64,000 bases of DNA from Alnus glutinosa (GCF_958979055.1 NC_084887.1:32093544-32157543); one strand, 5' to 3'; counted from the first letter of the stretch, positions 1-11,880 are shown. Made by a program: numbers and translations. The notes: generated by a model not told the origin, from the letters alone.

Positions 1-1486
1 TAACTCAATTATACCCTCAATCCAACGATATATGCCTTAATTTTGTGCAGAATATGCTGCAGTTATCTGCACACACTTGACCCTTCCTCCTTATGTGAAC
101 CATATCCTATAATTTTATCAAATCTTTCTCTTTGTGGCCCTTATACATCCCTGCCCTCAAATGTCACATTGCCCAGCCATTCCCCAACTACTAGCAATTT
201 AAACAAGAAAACAACTATGGTGGCAGTTTTGCTTTAACAACAATGTTGTAAGCATGACAAGCAGTTAAACAGTAACATGTTTCACCATTTTATCTTATAT
301 GCCTATCACAGAAAGAAGAAAAATTGAAGAACCAACATAGCATTGCTATTGCTGAGAGAAATGAAAAAGAGAAAATGGGCATAATCAAACCCTGTCTTTG
401 TAAAGGTCTCTGTTGAGTACATCCTGAATGGACCAAGAAAACACCACTCTTATTAAGCTTTCACTTTGAGAACTACTTTGCATCACTTGCTCTTCTTCTT
501 CTTCCCTAAAATCACAATCCAAATAATCAAATATCACTCTCGCCACAATTGCAGAGTAACAATGCAACAAAAGAAACGGTACCCTTTCATCAAATATGAA
601 GACTGCATGGATGCCCGAATGTAAAGGAGCCCTTCACACGAAGCTAAATACAGAGCCTACAACCAAACACCATGTGCGTCCGTACGTTACGATTTCTTTT
701 CCCGCACAAAGGGAAGTAGAAGGAAAAAAAACAAGGGTTAAGAAAACCCTGAATTACTGCTCGTTTATATTTTTTTATCCTCACAAATTAAGGTCAATTT
801 TATTTTTGATTTTTGTTCGCTTTTTAGATGGAGATATTGATATTTTTTTTTTTAATTTAAGGAGGTACGCGTAATTTTTTCAAAAAAAAAAATACGATTT
901 TCTAATAAACTGTCTCTTAAAAGGAAATTATCTAGTTTTGTTTGATAAATTATTTCTTGAAAAATATCTCTAAAATATCTCTAAGGAACGCTTTTTAAAA
1001 AACCGCCGATTTCGACGGGTCTTTTCTCAGCCTGTGGGCCAAAAAAAACTATTGGATTGGGCCCTGCTTTGACCCGTTTTAAACTATTATATGTTTTTTA
1101 TCGCACTAAAATCAACTGTTCTTGACCGATTGCTGAGGCCTCCACACTTGCGTATGCTGTTTCTTTACCCGTTTAATTTAATTTTTAATCTTACCCAAAA
1201 AAAAAAAAATTATTAGAATCGGCAATAAATGAATAAGGGGCAATTAACCCATTTAAATGATCCGCCAAAATACGGATAAGTATCTTTAACAATTTTTAAA
1301 TTATGTGAATTCAAGCCGTTTCATACATCGGATGACATGAAAAATGCTACATATTAAGCATATGACGAGTTAACAATGAGAATTGAGTATATTTTTATTA
1401 ACTTCTTACACTTTATGTCGTATAAAAAGCTTTGAACAAAAAATTGTATTTTGATTTAGTAAAGAAGAAGCGTATCTTCAAGAGTG

Positions 1487-1519
<33 letters not shown>

Positions 1520-1704
1520 CATTTTTAATTTATTTTTTTTTTGTTGCTCGATAACATGTTATACTTTAATATGTAGGATGTTTCATGATGTTGGATGTAA
1601 AAAACAGTATAAGTACATATAATTTGAGAATCTAAGATTTTAACGAAATTGTAGAGAATTCTAATCCCCCAAATCCACCCGTTTGCCACCCCAAATGTGC
1701 AGAG
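1..1704. other. AT-rich intergenic DNA, no gene seen
   Basis: I see no coding region with protein-family similarity or plausible splicing here; open frames are short and low in complexity. A pure A run of about 32 bases lies at 1487-1518, just before a T-rich stretch, and could be the tail of an old retroposon, although no body can be recognised. Confidence 0.5.
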
Positions 1705-2174
1705 TAGGGTGAGCTAAATATCTGATTTCCACCTACCGACAACTTAGCGATCTCCATTGAACCGCGACTGCCTAACTATTTTTAGCAATCGATAATCGGA
1801 ATAAAAAAACTGTTTCGATGTTTGTTCCGTTTAGAAAGCGATATAATTTTTATTTCGTCGGTGAACCAAACTGACTTAACCGACTTTGAATCTCAGCTTT
1901 TTATATCACTTGTTTGGCCCAAACAAAAAAAAAAATATTGGGCCAAAAACCCGCTTTTGCCCACAAAAGTAGGTTTGGCCCAATATAAAAGGCCCACGAC
2001 TAACCAACTTAATTGACCGGCATTTAACCAACTTCACCAAATTGACCGACTTAACCAAAATAGTTAAAATTTATTCTTATCAATATAAAGTTGGTTAATT
2101 ATTTGACTTCGTCGGCTTTTTCAATTTTGATAATCGAAAATATTCTTATCATCACTAATTTAATACCCAACCTA
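1705..2174. mobile_element. Old hAT-type MITE
   Basis: The ends are short inverted repeats: TAGGGTGAGC on the left and the complement of ACCCAACCTA on the right. They are flanked by near-identical 8-bp copies, tgcagagt (1698-1705, overlapping the first base) and tgcaaagt (2175-2182). The interior has repeated ACCGAC/TTAACCGACTT motifs shared with the better preserved element at 38041-38453, so both look like one non-autonomous family. There is no transposase. The imperfect flank and TIR suggest an old insertion. Confidence 0.5.
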
Positions 2175-2401
2175 TGCAAAGTCATCAATAGAAGTCTTGG
2201 ACCTTTCCAGAAACCAGGGGTCCAGGATCGAGACACACTGATTTTGATATAGTTCTCATTGTTAGAAAATTCACGTAGCTAAAACTTCCCCCACAACTAT
2301 GATCCAATTTGTTACTGCCTTGACAAGCACCTCTTATTACTCTTTAGGTTTGATTGGTTAGATGATGATCCGGCAAAAACGGGGTGAGAGAGTCAATGGA
2401 A

Positions 2402-2427
2402 ATATATATATATATATATATATATAT
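2402..2427. repeat. (AT)n microsatellite
   Basis: A pure AT dinucleotide run of about 26 bp in intergenic DNA upstream of the MGST3 gene. Confidence 0.9.
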
Positions 2428-3036
2428 CAGTTTCTATCTCCTCTATTTTAATACCAACATTCTTAGTCAATTCTAACTTTCGAATATGTTCCTGCATTAA
2501 CCGAGAAATTAACCCGTTTGAATTGGTCTCAAACAATTTATTCCTTGTGTCGAACAGGTGAATTTGATTAAAAAAAATAAAATAAATAAATAGATATATT
2601 TATTGCTTTGATTGCTAATAATTCAGAGAATAAATTGCTAAAAATTCAGATCAGCTTTAGTGATTTTTCCATGCCATTTCAGAGAGTAAAAATCAAAAAA
2701 AGGGCATACAATTATATTTATGGGCATCCAAAACTAAAAGTATCCAAAAAGTGAAGGTCCAACTCCAGCCAAGTATTAATGTGTGACTGTTCTGCATGTT
2801 TGGAACCACAATACATTCATCATTCACTGCAAAATTTGATTAACAAAAAGTTTAAATAAATAAAAAAATTCAGAAATTAACAATAAAAAATAGTTACAGG
2901 CATGATGAAATGAGTGGTTCAAAGGTTGTTAAAAACAAATGGCAACTAAAGTCTTTGGCTTGAGATGTATTTTATTTTTGTTAATTTGTTGGCCGGTCTT
3001 CAACCTTGTGGGCGGTGAAAGATAAATAAACATGGA

Positions 3037-3040
<4 letters not shown>

Positions 3041-3072
<32 letters not shown>
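3041..3072. repeat. (TA)n microsatellite
   Basis: A pure TA dinucleotide run of about 32 bp, roughly 285 bp upstream of the MGST3 start codon. Confidence 0.9.
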
Positions 3073-3078
<6 letters not shown>

Positions 3079-3127
3079 CTTTTGGCAGGTCGTAAGCACT
3101 TGCGCTTGGATACTGCCTTGGAGGCTT

Positions 3128-3158
<31 letters not shown>

Positions 3159-3355
3159 ATAAAAATTCCTTGGAGAAAAAGTAACCGAACCTACAAAGAA
3201 ACTCCTAGAGCCGTCGTGTGTGAAAGCCCACAGAGAAGAAAGGAAGCCCATTTATACCCCACCTTTGGATAATCTATCTCCATATTCTCCATTCTCAAAC
3301 GATACCAAAAGTCAATAGCATTTCTTCATCTGGGAGTCTCAGATCGGAAGAGAAA

Positions 3356-4044
3356 ATGGGCGGAGTGGAATTGGTGCTGCCTAAGGAATACGGCTATGTG
3401 GCTATTGTTCTAGTTTTCTACTGCTTTCTCAACCTCTGGATGGGTGCCCAAGTTGGCAAAGCCCGCAAACAGTAATTCTGCTATTCCCCCTTCAATCTTT
3501 TGGTTTTGTTGTTTTTTGTTTAATTACCCCCCCATGTTGTTCCTCGTCAAGGCAATTCCTTTTGTTTTGTTATGGAGAAAATTACAATTTATTTTATTTT
3601 CTTTTTGTTGTAATCGTCAACAGGTTCAAAGTGCCATATCCAACCCTCTACGCTTCAGAATCTGAAAACAAAGATGCCAAGCTCTTCAACTGTGTTCAGG
3701 TTTGATTGAGAACCAAACCCCCCCATTTTGTTTTTATTAGGAGTAATTCTTTTCTGGGTTGTGATTGATTAAATAAATAAATTCATGTGTGCGTGCAGAG
3801 AGGGCATCAGAACTCGCTGGAGATGATGCCCATGTTTTTCATGCTGATGATACTAGGAGGGATGAGACATCCTTGCGCGTGCGCTGGGCTTGGTTTGCTT
3901 TACACAGTGACTCGCTTTTTCTACTTCAAAGGGTATGCCACGGGCGATCCCCAGAAGCGTCTCACTATAGGGAAATATGGCTTCTTGGCTTTGATGGGGC
4001 TTATGGTCTCCACTCTTTCCTTCGGGGTCAGACTGCTGCTTTGA
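3356..4044 (+). CDS. MGST3: Microsomal glutathione S-transferase 3 (MAPEG family)
   Basis: Three exons, 3356-3471, 3624-3699 and 3799-4044, give 145 residues; both introns are GT-AG. The protein is a small four-helix MAPEG membrane enzyme. Family knowledge: MGST3 members use glutathione for conjugation or peroxidase reactions in the endoplasmic reticulum membrane. Seen here: LPKEYGYV and a first membrane helix (about 12-32), the loop VPYPTLYASESENKDAKLFN (42-61), the MAPEG signature RGHQNSLE (65-72), then FFMLMILGGMRHP, the RFFYFKGYATGDP segment and a C-terminal helix. Length and motif order match plant MGST3 closely. The start is the first ATG of exon 1 and directly precedes the conserved N terminus. 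No damage is seen. The next gene downstream is the U2 snRNA, about 1.36 kb away on the same strand. Confidence 0.95.
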
Positions 4045-4396
4045 TCAATGATGTTGATCAATGTTCTTGCTTAATTCTGTTTTTTGGGATTTTCAAATAA
4101 GTTAAAAGGAATTAATAATGTTTGGATTTTATGGGTTTTAGACTTCTTAAGTTTAGCCGTGAAGTTAAATTCCATGTAATAGTTTTCTTTTGTAAGCTTT
4201 CAGTACCTTTGTACTACAATCGAATCCTCCATTACAAGGTGGGGGATCTGATGGTTGGTGATTTTGAGTCAGTTTTCTATAATGAGTAGGGGGTTTTACT
4301 TTTCAGTTGATTGTTATGTAATTTTGAGACTTCCAAAGAGATATCTCCACGAGAAAAATTGCCATTTGGGTTCTTATTATTGCTCAACAACGAAGG

Positions 4397-4790
4397 GACA
4401 TTTAATTTGGTGGGTTGGAATCAGACTATGGTGGGTTCTTTAAGGGTGTATTTGGTATTACGATTTTGTAGGTAAAATATGCAATTTTAAATTGAATTGA
4501 AGAAAATGAATCGCTTGAAATTATGTTTTTAAAAAATTACAATATGAAAACGTAAAAAATATACTTTTTCAATCGCAGACGATAAATGGAAGACTTCTAT
4601 CCCCCATATAGACATTAAATTTGGTGGGTTGGAGTCAGACTATGGTGGGTTCTTGAGGGTGTGTTTGGCATTGCTAATTTTGTAAGTAAAAAGTGCAATT
4701 TCAAATTGAATCGCATAACATAAATAGTTTGGAATTATATTTTTAAAAAATTACAGTATGAAAACGCAGAAAATATGTTCTTTCAAATCG
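4397..4790. repeat. Imperfect tandem duplication downstream of MGST3
   Basis: Two direct copies begin at 4397 and 4611, each opening with gacatt(t/a)aatttggtggg and the shared cagactatggtgggttctt, followed by the same MITE start (gggtgt(a/g)tttgg). The unit is about 214 bp and the copies differ at roughly one base in five. The duplicated unit joins the MGST3 3' flank to the left end of a MITE, so it arose after that MITE inserted. Confidence 0.75.
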
Positions 4791-5106
4791 CAAGCAAGAG
4801 TAATGGTAAATACAAGACTCTTAGCCCCAAATGTAACATAACTTTTAAAATTACTATTAGATCAAAATTTAATAATGATCTATCTCAAATTCAATGGTAA
4901 TTTTACAAGTCATGTCACCTTTAAGTAATATAAGTCTTGCATGTAGCATTACTTCGCAGGCAATGAAGTGTTTAATACGATTTTAAAGGTCAAACTGCAA
5001 TTTTGTCAAATACTTAATTACGTTTTTAAAAATTACATTTTTAAATTGTACATTTTAAAATTATTATTTTTAACTCGTACTTTTTAAAATCGTAAATTTA
5101 AATAGA
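4661..5106. mobile_element. MITE of the gtttggcattgc / ATTTTAAAATCG family, with nested MITE
   Basis: The left end is gggtgtgtttggcattgc. The body is made of alternating TTTTAAA/CGATTTT motifs in both orientations, ending near 5106. The same AT-rich family recurs at 9232-9542 and 40530-40775. It has no coding capacity. The copy is interrupted at 4798 by a smaller MITE. Confidence 0.55.
4798..4953. mobile_element. MITE nested in an older MITE, 9-10 bp target duplication
   Basis: Inverted ends agtaatggtaaatacaagac and agtaatgctacatgcaagac (right end read in reverse) bound a 156-bp AT-rich element. Flanks are tcgcaagcaa (4788-4797) and tcgcaggcaa (4954-4963), a 10-bp direct repeat with one mismatch. 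A 9-10 bp duplication fits a Mutator-type MITE. The element at 22598-22749 has related ends. Confidence 0.75.
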
Positions 5107-5331
5107 CCCTTGGTACGAGGGATCATAGGAATTCTCCCATCTAGACTTCTCTTGACCAACTCTTCGAAGGAAATGGATTGAACACCTCTCTATCGGCCAC
5201 ATTAGGGAAGAAGGGGTGGGGGGGGGTGTGGCAGTAGTTCTATATGCCTAAGGAAACAAAAAGGGTTTGATGCCAAGACGTGAAGCTTCGCACATGTTGG
5301 TCTTTCAAATGGGTGCCCGGAAGTTTTTGTA

Positions 5332-5380
5332 GTCCCACACCGAAAGAATAAGGGCACCTGGAAGCGAACACAGACTATAA
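5332..5380 (+). promoter_or_regulatory. Plant snRNA promoter: USE and TATA
   Basis: GTCCCACACCG at 5332-5342 matches the plant upstream sequence element RTCCCACATCG at all but one position. TATAA starts at 5376, leaving 33 bp between the two boxes and 32 bp from TATA to the predicted RNA start. From known plant snRNA promoters, a spacing of about four helical turns specifies RNA polymerase II, whereas pol III (U6) genes use a spacing about 10 bp shorter. The layout therefore fits U2. Confidence 0.85.
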
Positions 5381-5407
5381 AACAAAGACGGAGACATTAA
5401 TTAACGC

Positions 5408-5566
5408 AGACTTTTCTCGGTCTTTCGGCTAAGAACAAGTGTAGTATCTGTTCTTATCAGTTTAATATCTGATATGTGGCCATCGGGTCACACGATATTG
5501 AATTAATTTATTGAGGGGGAAGGCCCACTACAGTAGCTTAGCTGCTGGGTCTTCGAGCGTCGTCCA
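5408..5566 (+). ncRNA. U2: U2 spliceosomal snRNA
   Basis: U2 RNA pairs with the intron branch site in the spliceosome. The region from ttttctcgg (5412) to cttcgagcgtcgtcc (5551-5565) follows plant U2 closely. The branch-site recognition sequence GTAGTA is at 5441-5446, followed by tctgttcttatcagtttaat and tctgatatgtgg. The stem-loop around 5473-5496 has changes from the usual GUGGGCC/GGCCCAC stem, yet GTGGCC still pairs with GGTCAC using one G-U pair, so folding seems preserved. The Sm site lies near gaattaatttattgagg (about 5500-5516), and the 3' stem-loops end with the conserved cgtcgtcc. The 5' end is inferred from alignment and from the TATA distance. Differences near the 5' stem (tctttcggct for the usual ccttttggct) leave open a variant or weakly expressed copy, but the intact promoter argues against a processed pseudogene. 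Confidence 0.9.
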
Positions 5567-6846
5567 TAAATAATTACAAAAATGCCATTGACAAGCAAAA
5601 ATTTTTGAATGAATTTCGGAAATTTTGCTTCTTTCTGGCACTGCTCATTATAATTGGTCAGCTTTTTCCAGTTCTGTCACTTCATTCTTAATGTTATAAT
5701 GAAGCCGCTAGGGCTTTTACATTTCAACGCCTCGGGTCAGATCAAACGTTAACAGTGCGGTCCAACTTGCCATTGAAAAGACTATGTACAAGAATATGGC
5801 TCCCCCTCCCCCTGCAGCCAATAGATTTTGACACTTTTTAGTTCTATAAGAGAATCTTTTCTCAGCACAGGCTGTGCCAAAATCATAAGGACACATCCGG
5901 GGATTTTATTTTGGAAGTCGAGGGCTTGTAGTTATTTTGGCCCTCCAAAATTGCTACCTTGTTCAAGATCGGCGGATTTTCTCAATTATCTTTGATACCG
6001 ATACCGTCGTCCCAACCTCTTCTTCTGGGTAATAGAGGTTTAAACTTTTGTATTCACCATACAACTCAATGTGTTCCGGTTAAATCTTGTTTTACGACTA
6101 ATACTCTGTTTGTTTCGACGTAAAATGAATTCGATATTTTTTGGTGTTTGGTAAAGGTAAAAATAATAGTCAACCGAAAAATAATTTCTATTTGACCAAA
6201 AATAATCTTGTTTTAGTTGCATTTTCATTAGTCCACTCCCTCTCAGATTCCGTCGGTGGGAAATATCCTCCTTCATTTGCTGTAGGGGTTTCCTAGATCT
6301 TTTCTCTATCTGTTTGTGTTTTTGGTTTTATTTACTTTATATATATATATATATATATAACAGAAGAAAAAGAGCAATTTTAGGAGGTTCCCCAAAGGGT
6401 GTAACTTTTTAAGTCTCGTATTGTTTAATTATGTTCTACCACTCAACTTCTTTTTCTGATTAATAATTTATTGTTGCTATAATAACAATGCAAGAGGGTT
6501 GTAAATATTAACATACAAGAAGTCTTCTAATGAAATCATAATATAGCATTCATACACTCCCAACAGTGTTGGAAATATTGACTAAAACTCATGTTTCTTT
6601 CTCCCTGAGAGAGAAGCTGATTGTTTGGCCATAATATACAATAATTATACAATAGAAAGCCGCCCCAGAAGCTGAAATAAAAAGATTAAAAGGGTTCTTA
6701 TTGCAAATAGGCCTGAGATTTTCAGGTCAGTCCCATATGTTAAGATCCAGAATTAAGCAACATAATGGCCATACAAAGAGCCAGCGTCACAACCAAGCAC
6801 TCCCAATGACGATCAATCATGCATGCATGTGCCAACACAATTGTGG
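5567..6846. other. Intergenic, no gene seen
   Basis: AT-rich DNA between the U2 gene and the 3' end of the CASP-like gene. No supported coding region was found. A short TA run is present near 6340-6358. The last 150 bp probably contain the 3' UTR of the CASP-like gene, which is on the minus strand. Confidence 0.5.
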
Positions 6847-8992
6847 TCAGCCTCCAAAGGCAGCAGCAACGGGGTTGGCCACTGGTGCATCATATTTGCT
6901 GAAAAGTTTATACGAAGAAAGGAGTGAAAGCAGTGTATAGCAAACCACCGCAACGAATGTGATGGCTACGGATGCGGTGGCCTTGCGGCAGAATCCATCG
7001 TAGGAGCCACAAGCTGCGCTCCAGGTAATGGATGTATCTCCCTTGTATGCCAGGTACAATACCTCCGATGACACAGCTCCGGCGGCCAGAATTACGTAGG
7101 TGAGTATCTAGGTGCATTTCATTTGATAGACAGCAATTTAATTAATTACATTGGTTCTTTCTTAATTTGTTATGATTTTTAAGTATAAGAGGTTTTGAAA
7201 ACCAACCAACCTGGTCAAGTAAGAAGAAGGTCCATGCACGCGACATGGTGGAGGGGCGAGGCATGGCTACAACGATTGCTGAAAGAAGGGAATAGCCAGC
7301 ACAGATTCCATTGGCGTGCACCAAATACCTGCGTAATTAATGAATATATATTTATATTTATATATGAATTAGAAACTTAACTCTTAAGGAGTCTATATTA
7401 ATATTTCTCACTATGGAATGCCTGAGAAAAATTCACTTACTATTTCTATCATTCATGACTTTTACAATCATATCTTTCAACTCTAAAAATTGTCAATTTA
7501 TTGTATCATATCTATCCTTTTCAATTTTACTCATCAATTAGGATTAATATCTGTTAAATCTTATAAAAATTTTCCAAATAGTACCTATATATATATAAAA
7601 AAATTTATTCAAAGATTTAGGCATGGGTATTTTTATAAATTCTGTTAAATCCTGACCAATGCCTAAATCTTTGCATTTTTTTTTTCTTGAAAAGAATGAA
7701 AGGTATTTTAGAAATTTTGAATATTTGATACCCGGTGATAAAATTGAAAAAAATTGAAAGATAAATATATTAAATTGACATTTATTAAAGTTCATAGATA
7801 ATATTACAAAAGTGACAAAAAATAAGAGGTAATAAGTGAAATTTTTCTTATATATATATATATATAAAAGATGATGTTGAATTTATTTATTGGTACTGTA
7901 GCATTTCTTTTTATTTGTTGTTTTGATCATGATGGATGAATAAGTTTCATATCAATTATTAAGACTCCATGTATAAAAATTTAACCACCCGTAGCATTTC
8001 TCTTTAATAAGAGGCAATCAATTACCTTTTAACCCTTTCACTTATTCCTCTATGTTAAGACTTTTTTTTTTTTTTTGTTTTGTTAAATTCAACAGGAAAT
8101 GCATCACGTGCAATACACATGACTCAAAATTATATCCCTACATCAAATAAAATAAAATAAAATAAAATAAAAACACGGTAGGTCTGAGACTGAGACCCAA
8201 AGCCAAGCCATGACCCCCTTCTAGCCTCCACATCTAAAAGAAAAATAATTTAAAAAGGTTTTTTAATCTTTAAATTTGTTAGAATTTGTTTTTTCTTATT
8301 TTAGTACCTGATTATTATTTATTTTTTCCCTGCAGAACCCTTTAAAATTGAATTTTTAGTTCCTTCCCTGCCCGGCCATATAAGGGTTTGATCAGGCCGC
8401 ACACACCAGGGGTAGGGTAGGAAGACGATGAGTGGAAGGGAGAAAAGTTCTTCCAGGGATGTCTATAAAGTTCAAGACAGCGACTAGCTACTTTCTTTAC
8501 TTAGTAGTTTCATGTATTTAATCATGGACCAAAATAGACAAAGAAGAGCTTTAATAGAACGCCGCTATATATATATATATTCTTAGGACATGCAGATGAG
8601 ATGGCGGCTGGGAGCTCAAATATGATGATAAGATTAAACAGAAGCTAGACAAATTTTTGAAGATGAAAATGAAAGTACGTACTGTACCTGAATGCTCCGA
8701 GGTCGGAGTAGGAAAGGGAACCATAGTCGCTGGTCTGAGAGTTTTTGAGCATGACGACGAGTGCCGCGACGCACAGAGCCATGGGGACCAGACGCAGCAT
8801 TGTCTCGGCAGTGCGCATGCCGCTGGCAGTCCCGTCGTCGTCCTCATGAGCTCTTTGCCCCAGGACGTCCATGGCTGAGCTACCTCTCTTCTCCACAAAC
8901 ATAGCTTCTTCTTCTTTTGGGTGATTTGGGTACTCTCTGGCTAAAGCCGGAGGCCAAAGTTGATCCCAGTAGGCACTAGTATAACTGCTCAT
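6847..8992 (-). CDS. CASPL2: CASP-like protein, subfamily 2 (four-helix membrane protein)
   Basis: Read on the minus strand, exons 8688-8992, 7211-7328 and 6847-7107 join into 227 residues with GT-AG introns (1359 and 103 bp). CASP and CASP-like proteins are plasma-membrane four-helix scaffolds related to MARVEL proteins; CASPs organise the Casparian strip, while most CASPL roles are unknown. Visible: a cytosolic acidic N terminus (1-65), TM1 around [17 protein letters not shown] (67-83), an extracellular [20 protein letters not shown] stretch (89-108), TM2 (about 109-125), conserved [16 protein letters not shown] (126-141), TM3 (about 142-160), an extracellular loop with [14 protein letters not shown] (168-181), TM4 (about 186-206) and a short tail ending in [16 protein letters not shown]. 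Similarity is closest to the 2A group, but assignment within subfamily 2 is by memory of family motifs. No defects are seen. The first intron (7329-8687) is AT-rich with no recognised insertion. Confidence 0.93.
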
Positions 8993-9231
8993 TTAATGAC
9001 ACATTGAATAGGTGGGCTGTTGAGCATTCAATTTCATCGTGACAGGCCACGCATTCCCAAGTAGATAATAAACCCAACCCCCCTAATTCTTACAAGTGGC
9101 AAGGCCTGGAAGGATTACTTTCGTTTACAATTATTTGTTTATAATTATTTATTTAAATTTGAAATAATTTGAATAGACAATTCAAAGAGACTGTTGATGA
9201 GACTTTTTTTTTTTTTTTTTTGTGTTAAAGA

Positions 9232-9542
9232 CTGTTTGGTTTTGCGATTACAAAAAGTATGATTTTAAATTACGATTTTAAAATGTACGATTTGAAAAAA
9301 ATAATTTTTAAAAACGTAGTTAAGCATTTGATAAAATCGCAGTTTAGCATTTAAAATCACAAATTAGCATCTAAAATTATGCGTTTTCAAAAAAGCATCA
9401 TCTTATCTGCGATTTTAAAAAGTAGATTTTCTGCATTTTCAAATCGCAATTTTTAAAAACGCAGTTCTCAAACAATTTATGTTCTGCGATTTGGTTTAAA
9501 ATCGCACTTATTGCCTACGAAATTGCAATCTCAAACACATCC
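9232..9542. mobile_element. MITE of the tttgcgatt family
   Basis: The left end ctgtttggttttgcgatta is an inverted match to the right end, which reads gcaatctcaaacacatcc on the plus strand. The interior alternates CGATTTTAAAA motifs in both directions. It is the same family as 4661-5106 and 40530-40775. A T run of about 20 bases precedes the left border. I could not fix a target duplication. Confidence 0.6.
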
Positions 9543-10094
9543 TTACTCAAATAAAAATCAAGTTGCTTAACCACTTATCTGATTAAGTTGGTACAATAAG
9601 TGATATCTCACAATTTTGCTCAAATTTTCTCAAATTTTAGATAAATAATTGTAGACGATTCTACAATGCCAGACAACAAGCTATGCCAAAATAAGCAACT
9701 AATTATGTGTTCAAATTGTTAGAGCTTACATAAGACTTATTTGTCCAAATAATTTTTGGATGGACATAAATTTTCTCCATAAAAATTTTTTCCAAACTAG
9801 TATGGAGAAAATTTCCTTCAACCCATTTCAATATATGCCAAAGTGTCATCTTTGCATGTGATAGGCACATGTTTTCTTTAACCTCAATAACACCAATTAA
9901 TTTAGGGGTGAGCACCGGGCGGGGCGGATAATTTTTTTTTAGTAGAGCTGATTGCAAGGTCGTTCTACAAATCCACTGTCACTTCTCACCCCCACCAAGT
10001 ACTTGAAGTACGAGAACAACAATTGCACCCAAAATAAAAGAGACCCACATATCATAAACTAAAGGAAACAAAGAGTTTGTTAGGCAAACAACTC

Positions 10095-10330
10095 TTCTTC
10101 TCTATTTTTTTTTTACTTTTATCAAAAAAGCCAAATAAAAAACATTTTCTTTTTTTTTATTTTCACTTTTTATATCTCATCAATAATTTTTTATTTTTAT
10201 CCAAATAAAAAATTTTATTACAAAACAAAATATTTTCATTTTTCTATAAAATAATTATAAATTTTTTTATTATTTATATCACATCAATAACTTTTTATTA
10301 ATATTCAAATAAATATTCTATAACTACTAT
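10095..10330. repeat. AT-rich dispersed repeat, copy 1
   Basis: The segment contains repeated blocks like tatatc(t/a)catcaataa and ctttttattaatattcaaa. Closely similar text occurs at 60750-60965 in the same orientation and at 39200-39415 reversed. The three copies suggest a non-autonomous DNA element whose borders I cannot define. Confidence 0.5.
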
Positions 10331-10524
10331 TCAGATTTATTGAAAACCCAATGAAGAAAACCATTTTTTAAACAGATATGGGAAAGACGAAAACCATAAT
10401 GATAGACTATGGTATTCTCTAAGCAACAAGAACGAATTTAACAACTATGAGTTGGGATGTTCACATTTCGTTTTGTTCTCTTATACAATGTGAAATTCAG
10501 AGCCAAAATCGGCCTTACCCTGCA

Positions 10525-10890
10525 GCTCTGGTACCATTAAAAAGAAGAAGATAAAACTAAAAGAAATAAAGCGGAATAATAAATAAAGATAAAATTTTTT
10601 ACGTAATTTGATCTATGATTTACGTTTACAGAATAAAGCGTAAAGAGCTTATTATACTCTTATTTTTCTTGATTGTTTTACAATATAGAATATTTATATT
10701 TATAGGATAATTGAGATAGATAAGAATAGTAATAGATTTGATTACCATCGAGCTTAATTACAATCAATCTTATAAAAAATAAATAATATTGTACAATATC
10801 AATATAATATATTTGTTTTTAATATAGGAGGTGGTGTCTAAGACGCTCTAACTTTATATTATCCAAATAAGATTGACTTAGATAACTCAA
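10525..10890 (-). mobile_element. Copia-like LTR remnant with primer-binding site
   Basis: On the minus strand, TGGTACCAGAGC (10536-10525) resembles the initiator-Met tRNA primer-binding site TGGTATCAGAGC and directly follows an AT-rich LTR-like region with a TATA-type motif (cctataaatataaat, near 10692-10710). The internal region is lost a few tens of bases after the site. No second LTR or coding region was found, so this is a 5' LTR stump. The upper border at about 10890 is approximate. Confidence 0.5.
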
Positions 10891-11474
10891 TCATTAAATT
10901 TTATTTATTTATTTATTTATTTTTACTTAATCATTAATTGATTCTAAGAAAGTTCAATATTTGGTGTACGTTACTCCTAAAAAATAAAATAAATAGGGAA
11001 TAGTATAATAATTATAATTGGCTAAGAATCACTCCTTAGAATTGGCCAATAGGATTCCAAAGGGGAAAAAAAGAGGATTTTTTTTTTCTTTATATATATA
11101 TATAAGCTCACGTGAAACATGATATCGATCTACTAAAGATAAGAATAATAATTATTATAACAATTGTAATAGTCAAAAAGTATTTCCATAGCTCCTTTTT
11201 TTTTTAAAAAAAAAAAAGAAAAAAAGAGAAAGTATTGCAATATATATATATAGGACAGAAGCTAGATATATAGGACCGTAAAGACTAAAGAAACAATTAA
11301 ATGAACATAGGGCTTTAAAAAAAGGCATTGCTTTTGGGAAAGTCTTTGGATCAATTTTCTCAAAGTTGATGTTAATATATAATTAGGTAGATTAATGCAA
11401 TATCCCGGAGAAATATTTTAAGCAGCAAATGCCAGCTGGTCAACAAATGCAAAGGGAAGTATATATATATATAA

Positions 11475-11673
11475 AGGGGCGGAGCCAGCCCCCAAGTTGG
11501 GGGGTCAAATTGAAAAAAAAAGTTTTGGGGGGCCAAAATTAAAAAAAAAAAAAAAAAAAACAATAAAATTTGAGGCAAAATTTTAATTTTTTTTTTTTTT
11601 GGGAGAACCTTGGGACTTGGGGGGGCCCTTTTGGGGGGCCCAGGCCCCCAAGTCCCAAGGTGACTCCGCCCCT
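11475..11673. mobile_element. Small MITE inserted in an AT repeat, G-rich hairpin core
   Basis: The ends aggggcggagccagc and (reversed) aggggcggagtcacc form an inverted repeat. The element sits in (AT)n DNA, so its target duplication cannot be read. Inside, ccttgggacttggggg (about 11607-11622) pairs with cccccaagtcccaagg (about 11645-11660), giving a strong internal hairpin. It has no coding capacity. Confidence 0.7.
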
Positions 11674-11876
11674 ATATATATATATATATATATATCCTAA
11701 AATCATAAAAATGAGAAAACATTAAATGTTGAAAACAGCAAGCAAAGCTCTGCTTCATCCTGACCACCAGATCCTTAATTCTTCTATATCATACGTCCCA
11801 TATTTATTCTTCCATCTCAGAAAGTCAAGTTTCATATTGGAGGGTAGGATTGTGAAAGTGTCACGTGTTAATTAAG

Positions 11877-11880
<4 letters not shown>

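Noticed and set aside
3789-4100. Alternative frame over MGST3 exon 3
   Set aside because: Frame-shifted shadow of the conserved RGHQNSLE exon.
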